Origin: CAYOMP01 sp964405075
GTDB taxonomy: Bacteria; Bacillota; Clostridia; Lachnospirales; Lachnospiraceae
DNA length: 25,741 nt
Reading direction: 5' to 3'
NCBI GenBank assembly: GCA_964405075.1
Contig: CAYOMP010000027.1
Location: forward strand, 1-25,741
Shown here in pieces: positions 14,300 to 21,085 of this stretch. Below the pieces are notes generated by a model. It was not told where the DNA came from. It was given only the letters and a program-made list of their open reading frames with translations, and did not search any database. Position 1 is the stretch's first letter, and every line of letters starts with the position of its first letter. A program made the translations under genes and the position numbers.

Positions 14300-15609
14300 T
14301 AGATGTTAAAATGTGTCAAAGAGAAGGTGATTTTACGAAAAACAATAATTTTGTTATATATGGCAATTTTTGTTATTCAATTAATAAGTCAGAAATTAGA
14401 ATACATAAGAATGAGTATCTGATATGTGTGGATGGTAAAGTTGAAGGAATATATAAAGAGATTCCGAAAGAATATTCACAACTGAAAATTGTTGATTATA
14501 CGGATAAGATAATAATTCCGGGAATGAGTGATTTGCATGCTCATGCCCCTCAGTATGCTAACAGAGGCTTGGGGATGGATTATGAATTAATAGAGTGGCT
14601 TAATAAAACCACATTTGTAGAAGAGGCCAAATTTGCTGATATGGAATATACTAAGAAGGCATATGATATTTTTGTAGAGGATTTAAAGAAATCTCCTACA
14701 ACCAGAGTGTGTTTATTTGGAACTATTCATAATGAAGCTACCATATATTTAATGGAAAGTTTGGAAAAAGCAGGATTTAAGGGATATGTTGGTAAAGTAA
14801 ATATGGATAGAAATTCACCAGATTATTTGTGTGAAAAAGATGTTGAAACATCTAAGAAAGATACAAAGAGATGGATTGAAAATTCAAAGGAAAGATTTGA
14901 AAATATTAAACCGATTTTGACACCTAGATTTATTCCGTCATGTACTGATGAAATGATGAGAATGGTTAGTGAATTACAGAAGGAATACAATTTGCCGGTT
15001 CAGTCACATTTGTCTGAGAATTTATCAGAAATAGAATGGGTAAAGGAGTTGGTTCCGGAAAGTAAGTTCTATGGAGATGCTTATAATATGTTCGAAGTAT
15101 TTGGTGATGACGTGCCTACTATTATGGCCCATTGCGTATACTCATCAGATGAAGAAATTAAGATGATGAAAGAACAGAATGTATATATAGCACATTGTGC
15201 CCAGTCAAATGAAAATTTATCTTCGGGAATCGCTCCTATTAGAAAATATTTGGACGCAGATATGAAGCTTGGATTAGGAACTGATATATCCGGTGGTGCT
15301 TCATTGTCTATGTTTAGATGTATTGTAGATACTATTACATTGTCAATATTATACTGGAGATTGATAGATAATAAATGTAAAGCTCTTAGTTTTAACGAAG
15401 CATTTTATATGGCAACAAAGGGTGGAGGTTCATTCTTTGGTAAAGTCGGAAGCTTTGAAAAGGGATATGAATTTGATGCAGTGGTATTAGATGATTCATT
15501 AATGCCTTATCCGCAAGAACTTAATATTTTACAGCGATTAGAACGAATGGTGTATCTATCTGATGATAGACAGATAAGTGCTAAATACATATCTGGAAAA
15601 CTATGTTAA
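14284..15609 (+). CDS. guaD: Guanine deaminase (amidohydrolase superfamily)
   Basis: Deaminates guanine to xanthine in purine catabolism or salvage; a Zn-dependent TIM-barrel amidohydrolase of 441 aa. Metal and substrate motifs appear in order: PGMSDLHAHAPQ (H85, H87), a WLNKTTFVEEAKF segment like the guanine deaminase WLxxxTFPxE, QSHLSEN, AHCVYSS, HCAQSNENLSSG and GLGTDISGG with the catalytic Asp. The combination of SEN and TDxSGG fits GuaD better than TrzN or other deaminases. An in-frame TTG at 14227 lies inside the promoter spacer; ATG 14284, after AGAGGA, is the first usable start. It has its own perfect promoter, so it is expressed independently of trmD. No xanthine or uric acid pathway gene is nearby. 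Confidence 0.88.
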   Translation: MFSASLDVKMCQREGDFTKNNNFVIYGNFCYSINKSEIRIHKNEYLICVDGKVEGIYKEIPKEYSQLKIVDYTDKIIIPGMSDLHAHAPQYANRGLGMDYELIEWLNKTTFVEEAKFADMEYTKKAYDIFVEDLKKSPTTRVCLFGTIHNEATIYLMESLEKAGFKGYVGKVNMDRNSPDYLCEKDVETSKKDTKRWIENSKERFENIKPILTPRFIPSCTDEMMRMVSELQKEYNLPVQSHLSENLSEIEWVKELVPESKFYGDAYNMFEVFGDDVPTIMAHCVYSSDEEIKMMKEQNVYIAHCAQSNENLSSGIAPIRKYLDADMKLGLGTDISGGASLSMFRCIVDTITLSILYWRLIDNKCKALSFNEAFYMATKGGGSFFGKVGSFEKGYEFDAVVLDDSLMPYPQELNILQRLERMVYLSDDRQISAKYISGKLC

Positions 15610-15643
15610 ATCAGTGGAAAATTCTTAAGAGTAAATGACAATT

Positions 15644-15672
15644 TTGTGAATGTTATTCACAGAAAATATGAA
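15644..15672 (+). promoter_or_regulatory. Candidate promoter with operator-like palindrome before the DUF4203-like gene
   Basis: TTGTGA (15644-15649), 17 nt, TATGAA (15667-15672). A perfect 7-bp palindrome TGTGAAT-GTT-ATTCACA (15645-15661) overlaps the -35 box. The -10 is only moderate. Confidence 0.4.
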
Positions 15673-15679
15673 TAATGTT

Positions 15680-15718
15680 AAAATATCGCTTGGAGAGAAA
15701 GTCTAAGCGATATTTTTT
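15680..15718 (+). terminator. Terminator hairpin between guaD and the DUF4203-like gene
   Basis: AAAATATCGCTT (15680-15691) pairs perfectly with AAGCGATATTTT (15705-15716) around a 13-nt loop, running into a T6 run (15713-15718). It ends 9 nt before the GGAGG of the next gene, so it may end guaD transcription or lie in the leader of that gene as an attenuator. Confidence 0.75.
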
Positions 15719-15737
15719 ACATAGATGGAGGATAAAA

Positions 15738-17258
15738 ATGGATATATCAAAAATTATGGATTTAACATCTAGCTTGTCAAGTGTCTCAGGGGATGTATTG
15801 CAAGAGTACATAAGTAAGGTTTTAACTATAGCAGTGGTTCCTATATTGGCATTAGCAATTATAAATTGTTTTTTTGGTTATAGGATTTTTAGAATAGTAG
15901 TTACGATTAGTGGAACAATGATAGGTGGTGCCATAGGTGCTTTAGTTGGATTGAAATTAAATTCAACAACGTGGTTGCTGGCTGCAATACTGATTTGTGC
16001 ATTGGTGGGTGGATTCGCTGCATATAAGTTATATATGGCAGGAGCATTTGTTATGGGCTTTTTTACTGGAATGCTGGTGGGCGCAGTAGCTATGGTTGTA
16101 TTACAGAAAGACTCCATATTAATAGCTGCTGTATTAGCTGGTTTGGTGTTAGGATTACTGGCAGTAGATTTATACAAATATGTATTGGTAGCATTGACTA
16201 GTATAAATGGTGGAATGTTGATCGGTGTATGTGCAAATATTATTTTACAAAAAGACAGCCCTAAGTTGATTTTGATAGTGGGGGTATTGTGTTCTGTATT
16301 TGGTATGATAGTGCAATATATATATGCATTTACTCATGATGATGAGAAAACCAAGGATAAAAAGAAGAGATTAGTTAAACAAGAGAAAAAAAGAGTGAAA
16401 AAAGCAAAACCGGTTAATCAGGATTTTGATGATGAAGATGACGAGGAATGGATAGAGACAGATTATAGAAGAAAGAGACCATCGATAGAAAATATTGATA
16501 TAGATGATAAAAGAAAAAATAGACAGGATAATAAAGAAAGAAGTTATATACAAGAGGAAGAATATTATGTTGAAAATGAAGAGAATATAACTAGTTATAT
16601 TCCGGAGATTATATTTGATAATGCAACTAACATAATGTTTGTGTATGTAATTATTTCTGTGTTATGCGATTTAATTATAACGCAGAATAAAGTAGGACAA
16701 ACTTTAGTTACTTATCCGGTTATTCTTTTTGCAACAGCAATGATTAATATATTAAAAAAAGATTATAAGGCTGCAGCAGCAGGCTTTGGAGTATTTGAAA
16801 TTGTTGCAATTTTGTTTTTCTTAGGAAATATGGAAAGCGGTGGAATAATTAGTGCAATTATTATTTTGGCAGAAATGGTATGTGTGGGGCTAATTGTTGT
16901 GTATATTTTTAAAAAATATATTTCAATGGAAGAACATATTGAACCGGAATATGACTTTGGACATGAAGAAATAGAAGACGAGCCTGAGAAAATACTTAGA
17001 AAAAAAGAAAATATCGTCAATGAATACGAGTCACAACGTAGAAAAATAGATATTATAAATCTGGAAGATGAGAAAGAAAAAACAGTGAGAGAACTCCAAA
17101 ATGAAATTAGACCAGAGAGGATAAAATCAATAAATAACACAGAAATGGAAAGAGACAAAGAAGAAAATTTGGAAGCAACAGATGAATTAGATATTTCGGA
17201 AATGATTTTAAAGCAAACAGAAGAAGCTATGAAATATGATGATTTTTCAAAAATGTAA
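15738..17258 (+). CDS. Two-module membrane protein, DUF4203/TMEM198-like
   Basis: A 506-aa protein of unknown function. Residues about 20-200 hold roughly seven closely packed, glycine-rich membrane segments (VVPILALAIINCFFGY, GTMIGGAIGALVGL, GGFAAYKLYMAGAFVMGF and others) as in DUF4203/TMEM198-type domains. Residues about 205-295 are a highly charged cytoplasmic region with an Asp/Glu-rich run. A second hydrophobic module of about four segments (about 300-400) follows, then a charged coiled-coil-like tail to the end. GGAGG (15727-15731) fixes the ATG at 15738; an in-frame ATG at 15675 precedes the terminator stem and has no ribosome site. It is not part of the Bacillus trmD-rplS order and looks like a lineage-specific insertion together with guaD. 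Confidence 0.7.
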   Translation: MDISKIMDLTSSLSSVSGDVLQEYISKVLTIAVVPILALAIINCFFGYRIFRIVVTISGTMIGGAIGALVGLKLNSTTWLLAAILICALVGGFAAYKLYMAGAFVMGFFTGMLVGAVAMVVLQKDSILIAAVLAGLVLGLLAVDLYKYVLVALTSINGGMLIGVCANIILQKDSPKLILIVGVLCSVFGMIVQYIYAFTHDDEKTKDKKKRLVKQEKKRVKKAKPVNQDFDDEDDEEWIETDYRRKRPSIENIDIDDKRKNRQDNKERSYIQEEEYYVENEENITSYIPEIIFDNATNIMFVYVIISVLCDLIITQNKVGQTLVTYPVILFATAMINILKKDYKAAAAGFGVFEIVAILFFLGNMESGGIISAIIILAEMVCVGLIVVYIFKKYISMEEHIEPEYDFGHEEIEDEPEKILRKKENIVNEYESQRRKIDIINLEDEKEKTVRELQNEIRPERIKSINNTEMERDKEENLEATDELDISEMILKQTEEAMKYDDFSKM

Positions 17259-17279
17259 AGTTTGAAAAACGATGATAAA

Positions 17280-17321
17280 ATTACAAAAAAGCTTGTAATG
17301 TTTTGGAAGATATGGTATCAT
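17280..17321 (+). promoter_or_regulatory. rplS promoter with a palindrome over its -35 box
   Basis: TTGTAA (17293-17298), 17 nt, TATCAT (17316-17321). ATTACAA/TTGTAAT (17280-17286 and 17293-17299, 6-nt spacer) is an inverted repeat whose right arm is the -35 box. Confidence 0.6.
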
Positions 17322-17327
17322 ATCATA

Positions 17328-17400
17328 GTTGTGAGTAAATAGATGGTCCTCTGTCGCTCAATAGGGAGCATTAAGAACATCCAAATATTAAGGAGGTCAC
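17328..17400 (+). promoter_or_regulatory. rplS 5' leader, candidate L19 autoregulatory RNA
   Basis: About 75 nt between the predicted start and the GTG. It contains GCTC-AATAGG-GAGC (17356-17369) inside a possible GATG/CATC closing pair. GATGGTCCTCTG precedes it and AAGGAGG (17391-17397) follows. Position and size fit the L19 leader known in Firmicutes; I cannot run the covariance model. Confidence 0.5.
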
Positions 17401-17403
17401 ACA

Positions 17404-17751
17404 GTGAACGATATTATTAAAAACATTGAAGCAGAACAGTTAAAAAAAGAAGTACCACAGTTTAATGTTGGTGATACTGTAAAAGTATACGCTAAGATTA
17501 AAGAAGGAAACCGTGAAAGAATTCAGGTATTCGAAGGTACAGTATTAAAGAAACAGGGTGGAAGCAACAGAGCTACTTTCACTGTAAGAAAGAACTCAAA
17601 TGGTATCGGAGTTGAAAAAACTTGGCCATTACATTCACCAAATGTTGAAAGAGTAGAAGTTGTTAGACGTGGTAAAGTAAGACGTGCTAAATTATACTAC
17701 TTAAGAGATCGTGTTGGTAAAGCTGCTAAGGTTAAAGAATTAGTAAAATAA
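17404..17751 (+). CDS. rplS: 50S ribosomal protein L19
   Basis: A 115-aa ribosomal protein at the 30S-50S interface. The typical MNDIIKNIEAEQLKKEVPQF start, GDTVKVYAKIKEGNRERIQVFEGTVL, and the C-terminal RRGKVRRAKLYYLRDRVGKAAK are unmistakable. The start codon is GTG at 17404, after AAGGAGG. The gene is monocistronic here: its own promoter and leader lie upstream and a terminator follows at 17770. In B. subtilis it follows trmD directly, so independent control replaces operon control in this organism. Confidence 0.97.
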   Translation: MNDIIKNIEAEQLKKEVPQFNVGDTVKVYAKIKEGNRERIQVFEGTVLKKQGGSNRATFTVRKNSNGIGVEKTWPLHSPNVERVEVVRRGKVRRAKLYYLRDRVGKAAKVKELVK

Positions 17752-17769
17752 TCCAGCGGATTTTATATA

Positions 17770-17803
17770 AAAGGGACAAGTATTTATTACTTGTTCCTTT
17801 TTT
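17770..17803 (+). terminator. Rho-independent terminator after rplS
   Basis: A 13-bp stem with one G-T pair (17770-17782 with 17788-17800; core ACAAGTA/TACTTGT), a TTTAT loop, and a continuing T run to 17803. Confidence 0.88.
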
Positions 17804-17879
17804 CGTGAGTGACCATAATTACATGGAGTCAGTTTGAAATTGTTAAGAAGAATTCATTAAGAGTTAAAACAAATTTAAG

Positions 17880-17908
17880 TTGTACATTTATAAATATTGT
17901 TCTAAAAT
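17880..17908 (+). promoter_or_regulatory. Candidate promoter for the lepB-rbgA group
   Basis: TTGTAC (17880-17885), 17 nt, TAAAAT (17903-17908), about 85 nt upstream of the first lepB and after the rplS terminator. Moderate match only. Confidence 0.45.
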
Positions 17909-17993
17909 ATTAAGAGGGAGTGTTGAGTTAATCTGAACTCGTAAATTGGGATATAAGGGACAGTAAGTTATTAGATGGAAAGAGTATTAGGTT

Positions 17994-18623
17994 ATGAGCG
18001 GATTAAGTTTTTATAAAAAGAAAAAAAGCATAAGTACGGCATTGATAAAAGAAATTTTAATATGGGTTTTTGATATTGCAGTTATTTTATTAATTGCTTT
18101 TTCTTTAGTGCATTTTATGGGGGAAAAAACAAGTATAATAGGTGAATCAATGACTCCAATGCTGGAAAATGGAGATGTTGTAATAATTAATAAATTTATA
18201 TATAAGATAAGTTCACCAGACAGGTTTGATATTGTGGTATTTAAACCAAATGGGAATGAAAAATTACATTACTATATAAAAAGGGTAATAGCACTTCCGG
18301 GTGAAACGATTCAAATATTGGATGGATATGTGTATGTAAATGGTGAAAGAATATTAGATATTAATCAGGAACAGATAGCAGATCCGGGAATAGCAGAGGA
18401 ACCTATCAAATTAGCCGAAGATGAGTATTTTGTTTTGGGTGATAACAGGAATAATAGTGAAGACAGTAGATATGCGGAAATCGGAACAATTAAAGCCGAT
18501 TATATAAAAGGTAAGGCATGGTTTAGAATAGGACCAAAGAACAAGATAGGATTTATTTCATCAGATAGGCAGGCAATTGCCAATTTATCGCGCTCAAGGA
18601 AAAAGGAAGCAGGTACAGCGTGA
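17994..18623 (+). CDS. lepB: Type I signal peptidase (first copy)
   Basis: Removes signal peptides from secreted proteins on the outer face of the membrane by a Ser/Lys dyad. It is 209 aa with one N-terminal membrane segment (about 23-41, IWVFDIAVILLIAFSLV) preceded by basic residues, the Gram-positive type. The catalytic Ser52 is in GESMTPML, and the catalytic Lys96 is in YYIKRVIALPGE. The conserved C-terminal box YFVLGDNRNNSEDSR follows. The ribosome site is weak (GGAAAGAG, about 10 nt before ATG). A second, diverged lepB lies after rbgA, so the two bracket that gene. The structured repeat copy B begins 9 nt after the stop. Confidence 0.94.
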   Translation: MSGLSFYKKKKSISTALIKEILIWVFDIAVILLIAFSLVHFMGEKTSIIGESMTPMLENGDVVIINKFIYKISSPDRFDIVVFKPNGNEKLHYYIKRVIALPGETIQILDGYVYVNGERILDINQEQIADPGIAEEPIKLAEDEYFVLGDNRNNSEDSRYAEIGTIKADYIKGKAWFRIGPKNKIGFISSDRQAIANLSRSRKKEAGTA

Positions 18624-18631
18624 GTATTTAC

Positions 18632-18717
18632 TTTTTCTGGCATGATATCGACAAAATCAAAAAGTGCGGCAGCACGACAGATACAAAGTATCTGGATTTT
18701 GGAGACAAAAGAAATAG
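18632..18717 (+). repeat. 86-bp structured repeat, copy B (putative RNA element)
   Basis: Counterpart of copy A at 14078, 79 of 86 identical, same orientation relative to neighbouring genes. The outer helix is one pair longer here (CAAAATC 18652-18658 with GATTTTG 18695-18701). The GTGC/GCAC stem has loop GGCA instead of GACA, and CAGATAC-AAA-GTATCTG (18678-18694) is unchanged. U18648-A18705 replaces the C-G pair of copy A. It lies between lepB and rbgA. Confidence 0.8.
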
Positions 18718-18753
18718 GAAAATAAAGATTTATTTGTAAAGTGAGGATTAAGA

Positions 18754-19611
18754 ATGCATTTTCAGTGGTATCCAGGACATATGACAAAAGCAAAGAGGAT
18801 GATGCAGGAGAATATTAAGTTAATTGATCTTGTTATCGAGTTAGTGGACGCAAGAGTTCCTCTTAGCAGTCGTAATCCAGACATAGATGATTTGGGAAAA
18901 AATAAAGCTAGATTAGTATTGTTAAACAAAGCTGATTTGGCAAGTGATAAATATAATGATGAATGGCAGAAATATTTCGAAGCAAAGGGATTTTTTGTGG
19001 TTAAGGTTAATTCACAAAAGGGAACAGGTGTTAAGGACGTTAATGCAGTTATACAACAGGCCTGTAAAGAAAAGATAGAAAGAGATAGAAAAAGGGGAAT
19101 TATTAACAGACCGGTTAGAGCAATGGTAGTAGGAATTCCTAATGTTGGTAAGTCAACATTTATTAATTCATTTGCTGGCAAAGCTTGTGCGAAAACAGGA
19201 AATAAACCAGGTGTTACAAAGGGAAAACAATGGATTAGATTAAACAAGAATGTTGAATTATTAGATACACCAGGTATTCTTTGGCCTAAGTTTGAAGATC
19301 AGACCGTTGGTATGAAGTTAGCATTTATAGGTTCTATAAATGATGAGATTTTGAATATTGAAGAATTGGCAATAGAGTTAATTAAGTTTTTAAATGAAAA
19401 ATATAATGGAATATTGGAAAAGAGATATTCCATAGAGCCTAACGAAGATCCTGTCATTATTCTTCAGGAAATTGCAGAAGTTAGACAGTGCAAAATTAAG
19501 GGGAATGAATTAGATATGCAAAAAGCATCTAATTTATTAGTAGATGATTTCAGAGCTGGGCGTTTAGGCAAGATTACGCTTGAATTTCCGGAACTAGAAG
19601 AAGTTGAATAA
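18754..19611 (+). CDS. rbgA: Ribosome biogenesis GTPase RbgA (YlqF)
   Basis: Needed for late assembly of the 50S subunit (L16 incorporation) in Firmicutes. The 285-aa protein has the circularly permuted GTPase order expected of YlqF: G4 NKAD at 58-61 comes before G1 GIPNVGKST at 127-135 and G3 DTPG at 171-174. The N-terminal MHFQWYPGHMTKAKRMM and PGVTKGKQW switch region are typical. The C-terminal part is the helical ANTAR-like RNA-binding domain. A GTGAGGA ribosome site precedes the ATG. rbgA-rnhB adjacency is conserved in Bacillus; here a second lepB lies between them. Confidence 0.96.
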   Translation: MHFQWYPGHMTKAKRMMQENIKLIDLVIELVDARVPLSSRNPDIDDLGKNKARLVLLNKADLASDKYNDEWQKYFEAKGFFVVKVNSQKGTGVKDVNAVIQQACKEKIERDRKRGIINRPVRAMVVGIPNVGKSTFINSFAGKACAKTGNKPGVTKGKQWIRLNKNVELLDTPGILWPKFEDQTVGMKLAFIGSINDEILNIEELAIELIKFLNEKYNGILEKRYSIEPNEDPVIILQEIAEVRQCKIKGNELDMQKASNLLVDDFRAGRLGKITLEFPELEEVE

Positions 19612-19625
19612 TAGGGGGCATAACT

Positions 19626-20216
19626 ATGGAAGAGAAAGACAGCAATCAAACTAATTCAAATGAAACAGCTAATGAAGAGAAAAAAAGCTGGTTTAGAGAA
19701 ATCATGGAAATGGTTATATATTTTGTAGTAGTAATTTTATTGGCTAGTTTTATTGTGAATTTTATCGGACAAAGAACAGTAGTAAATGGTTCATCTATGG
19801 AGACTACATTAACTGATGGAGATAATTTAATTGTTGACAAAATATCATATAGATTTAAAGACCCACAGCGTTTTGATATAATTGTATTTCCATTCCAATG
19901 GGAAGAAGACACATATTATATTAAAAGAATTATTGGTATGCCAGGGGAAACTGTACAGATTGTAGATAGTCAGATTTTGATTAACGGAGAAGTCTTAGAG
20001 GAAAATTATGGTCGTGAAAAAATTGAGCGGGCAGGCAGAGCTTCTGAAGTAATAACATTAGGTGAAGATGAATATTTTGTAATGGGTGATAACCGTAATT
20101 ACAGTGCAGATAGTAGAGAAGAAGAAGTGGGGAATATCAAGAGAGAAGATATTGTTGGAAGAGCTTGGGTTAGGATATATCCATTCTCGGACTTTGGAAT
20201 ATTAAAACATCAATAA
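19626..20216 (+). CDS. lepB: Type I signal peptidase (second copy)
   Basis: A 196-aa type I signal peptidase with a short acidic/Asn-rich cytoplasmic N-terminus (about 1-25), one membrane segment (about 30-48, VIYFVVVILLASFIVNF), catalytic Ser57 in NGSSMETTL and catalytic Lys100 in YYIKRIIGMPGE. The GDNRNYSADSREE box follows. It is clearly paralogous to the copy at 17994 but diverged, especially at the N-terminus. The start lies 14 nt after rbgA with a GGGGG-type site, so it is probably co-transcribed with it. A symmetric hairpin follows at 20234. Confidence 0.94.
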   Translation: MEEKDSNQTNSNETANEEKKSWFREIMEMVIYFVVVILLASFIVNFIGQRTVVNGSSMETTLTDGDNLIVDKISYRFKDPQRFDIIVFPFQWEEDTYYIKRIIGMPGETVQIVDSQILINGEVLEENYGREKIERAGRASEVITLGEDEYFVMGDNRNYSADSREEEVGNIKREDIVGRAWVRIYPFSDFGILKHQ

Positions 20217-20233
20217 AATTTTATTTTACATTT

Positions 20234-20259
20234 AAAAGCTGTCATTTGAGACAGCTTTT
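20234..20259 (+). terminator. Terminator-like hairpin between lepB and rnhB
   Basis: AAAAGCTGTC-ATTTGA-GACAGCTTTT, a perfect 10-bp stem ending in T4, then AGTGAG. The T tract is short and part of the stem, so termination may be partial. rnhB starts 24 nt later. Confidence 0.55.
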
Positions 20260-20283
20260 AGTGAGTTAAAGGAAGGACAAGTT

Positions 20284-21051
20284 ATGGATAAAAAAATAGG
20301 TGAAATTAAACAGGAATATATGAATACACCGATTGAAAAAATGCAGAAATTTATTGATGAATATGTATCTGATGACAGAACAGGTGTTGTTGCATTGGTT
20401 GATAAAGCAAAGAAAAGCATAGAAAAACTGGAGAAAGAAAAGAAACGTATTGAAGCTATGAAGGAATATGAGTATACATATGATGCATGTTCATATATTT
20501 GTGGGATTGATGAAGTTGGACGTGGACCATTAGCTGGTCCGGTGGTAGCTGGAGCTGTAATTTTGCCTAAAGATTGTGATATATTGTATTTGAATGACTC
20601 TAAGAAGTTAAGTGAGAAGAAAAGGGAAGAGTTGTATGACATAATAATGGAAAAAGACATTGCCACAGGAATTGGAATGGCTAGTCCAAAGAGAATTGAT
20701 GAAATTAATATTTTACAGGCGACCTATGAAGCAATGAGAGAAGCCATTAAGAATTTAGGTGTGGTACCCGATATATTACTAAATGATGCGGTTACAATTC
20801 CACAAGTAGATATTATGCAGGTTCCAATAATTAAAGGTGATGCAAAGAGTATATCCATTGCAGCTGCCAGTATAATAGCTAAGGTCACCAGAGATAGATT
20901 GATGGTTGAGTATGATAAGATTATGCCGGAATATGGATTTGCAGATAATAAGGGTTATGGTACTCAAGTTCATATAGAAGCGTTAAAGAAATACGGACCA
21001 ACACCAATTCATAGAGAAAGTTTTATTGGAAACTTTGTTGACATTAAGTAA
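20284..21051 (+). CDS. rnhB: Ribonuclease HII
   Basis: Cleaves RNA in RNA-DNA hybrids, including single ribonucleotides in DNA. The 255-aa protein has the Firmicutes-type N-terminal extension of about 70 residues (helical, Lys/Glu-rich). The RNase HII core follows: CGIDEVGRGPLAGPVV with D76 and E77, later LNDSKKLS, then KGDAKSISIAAASIIAKVTRD with the third acidic residue, and YGFADNKGYGTQVHIEAL. The start ATG follows AAGGA by about 8 nt. It lies in the conserved rbgA-rnhB-ylqG-ylqH order. Confidence 0.96.
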   Translation: MDKKIGEIKQEYMNTPIEKMQKFIDEYVSDDRTGVVALVDKAKKSIEKLEKEKKRIEAMKEYEYTYDACSYICGIDEVGRGPLAGPVVAGAVILPKDCDILYLNDSKKLSEKKREELYDIIMEKDIATGIGMASPKRIDEINILQATYEAMREAIKNLGVVPDILLNDAVTIPQVDIMQVPIIKGDAKSISIAAASIIAKVTRDRLMVEYDKIMPEYGFADNKGYGTQVHIEALKKYGPTPIHRESFIGNFVDIK

Positions 21052-21085
21052 CGGTGGAAAATACAGTAGTATTAGGGGTGAATAA

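Noticed and set aside
15644..15662. TTGTGAA...TTCACA resembles Rex or CRP/FNR operators.
   Set aside because: The spacing is one base too long for both (7 instead of 6 between TGTGA and TCACA), and no target pathway supports it; kept only as a generic palindrome.
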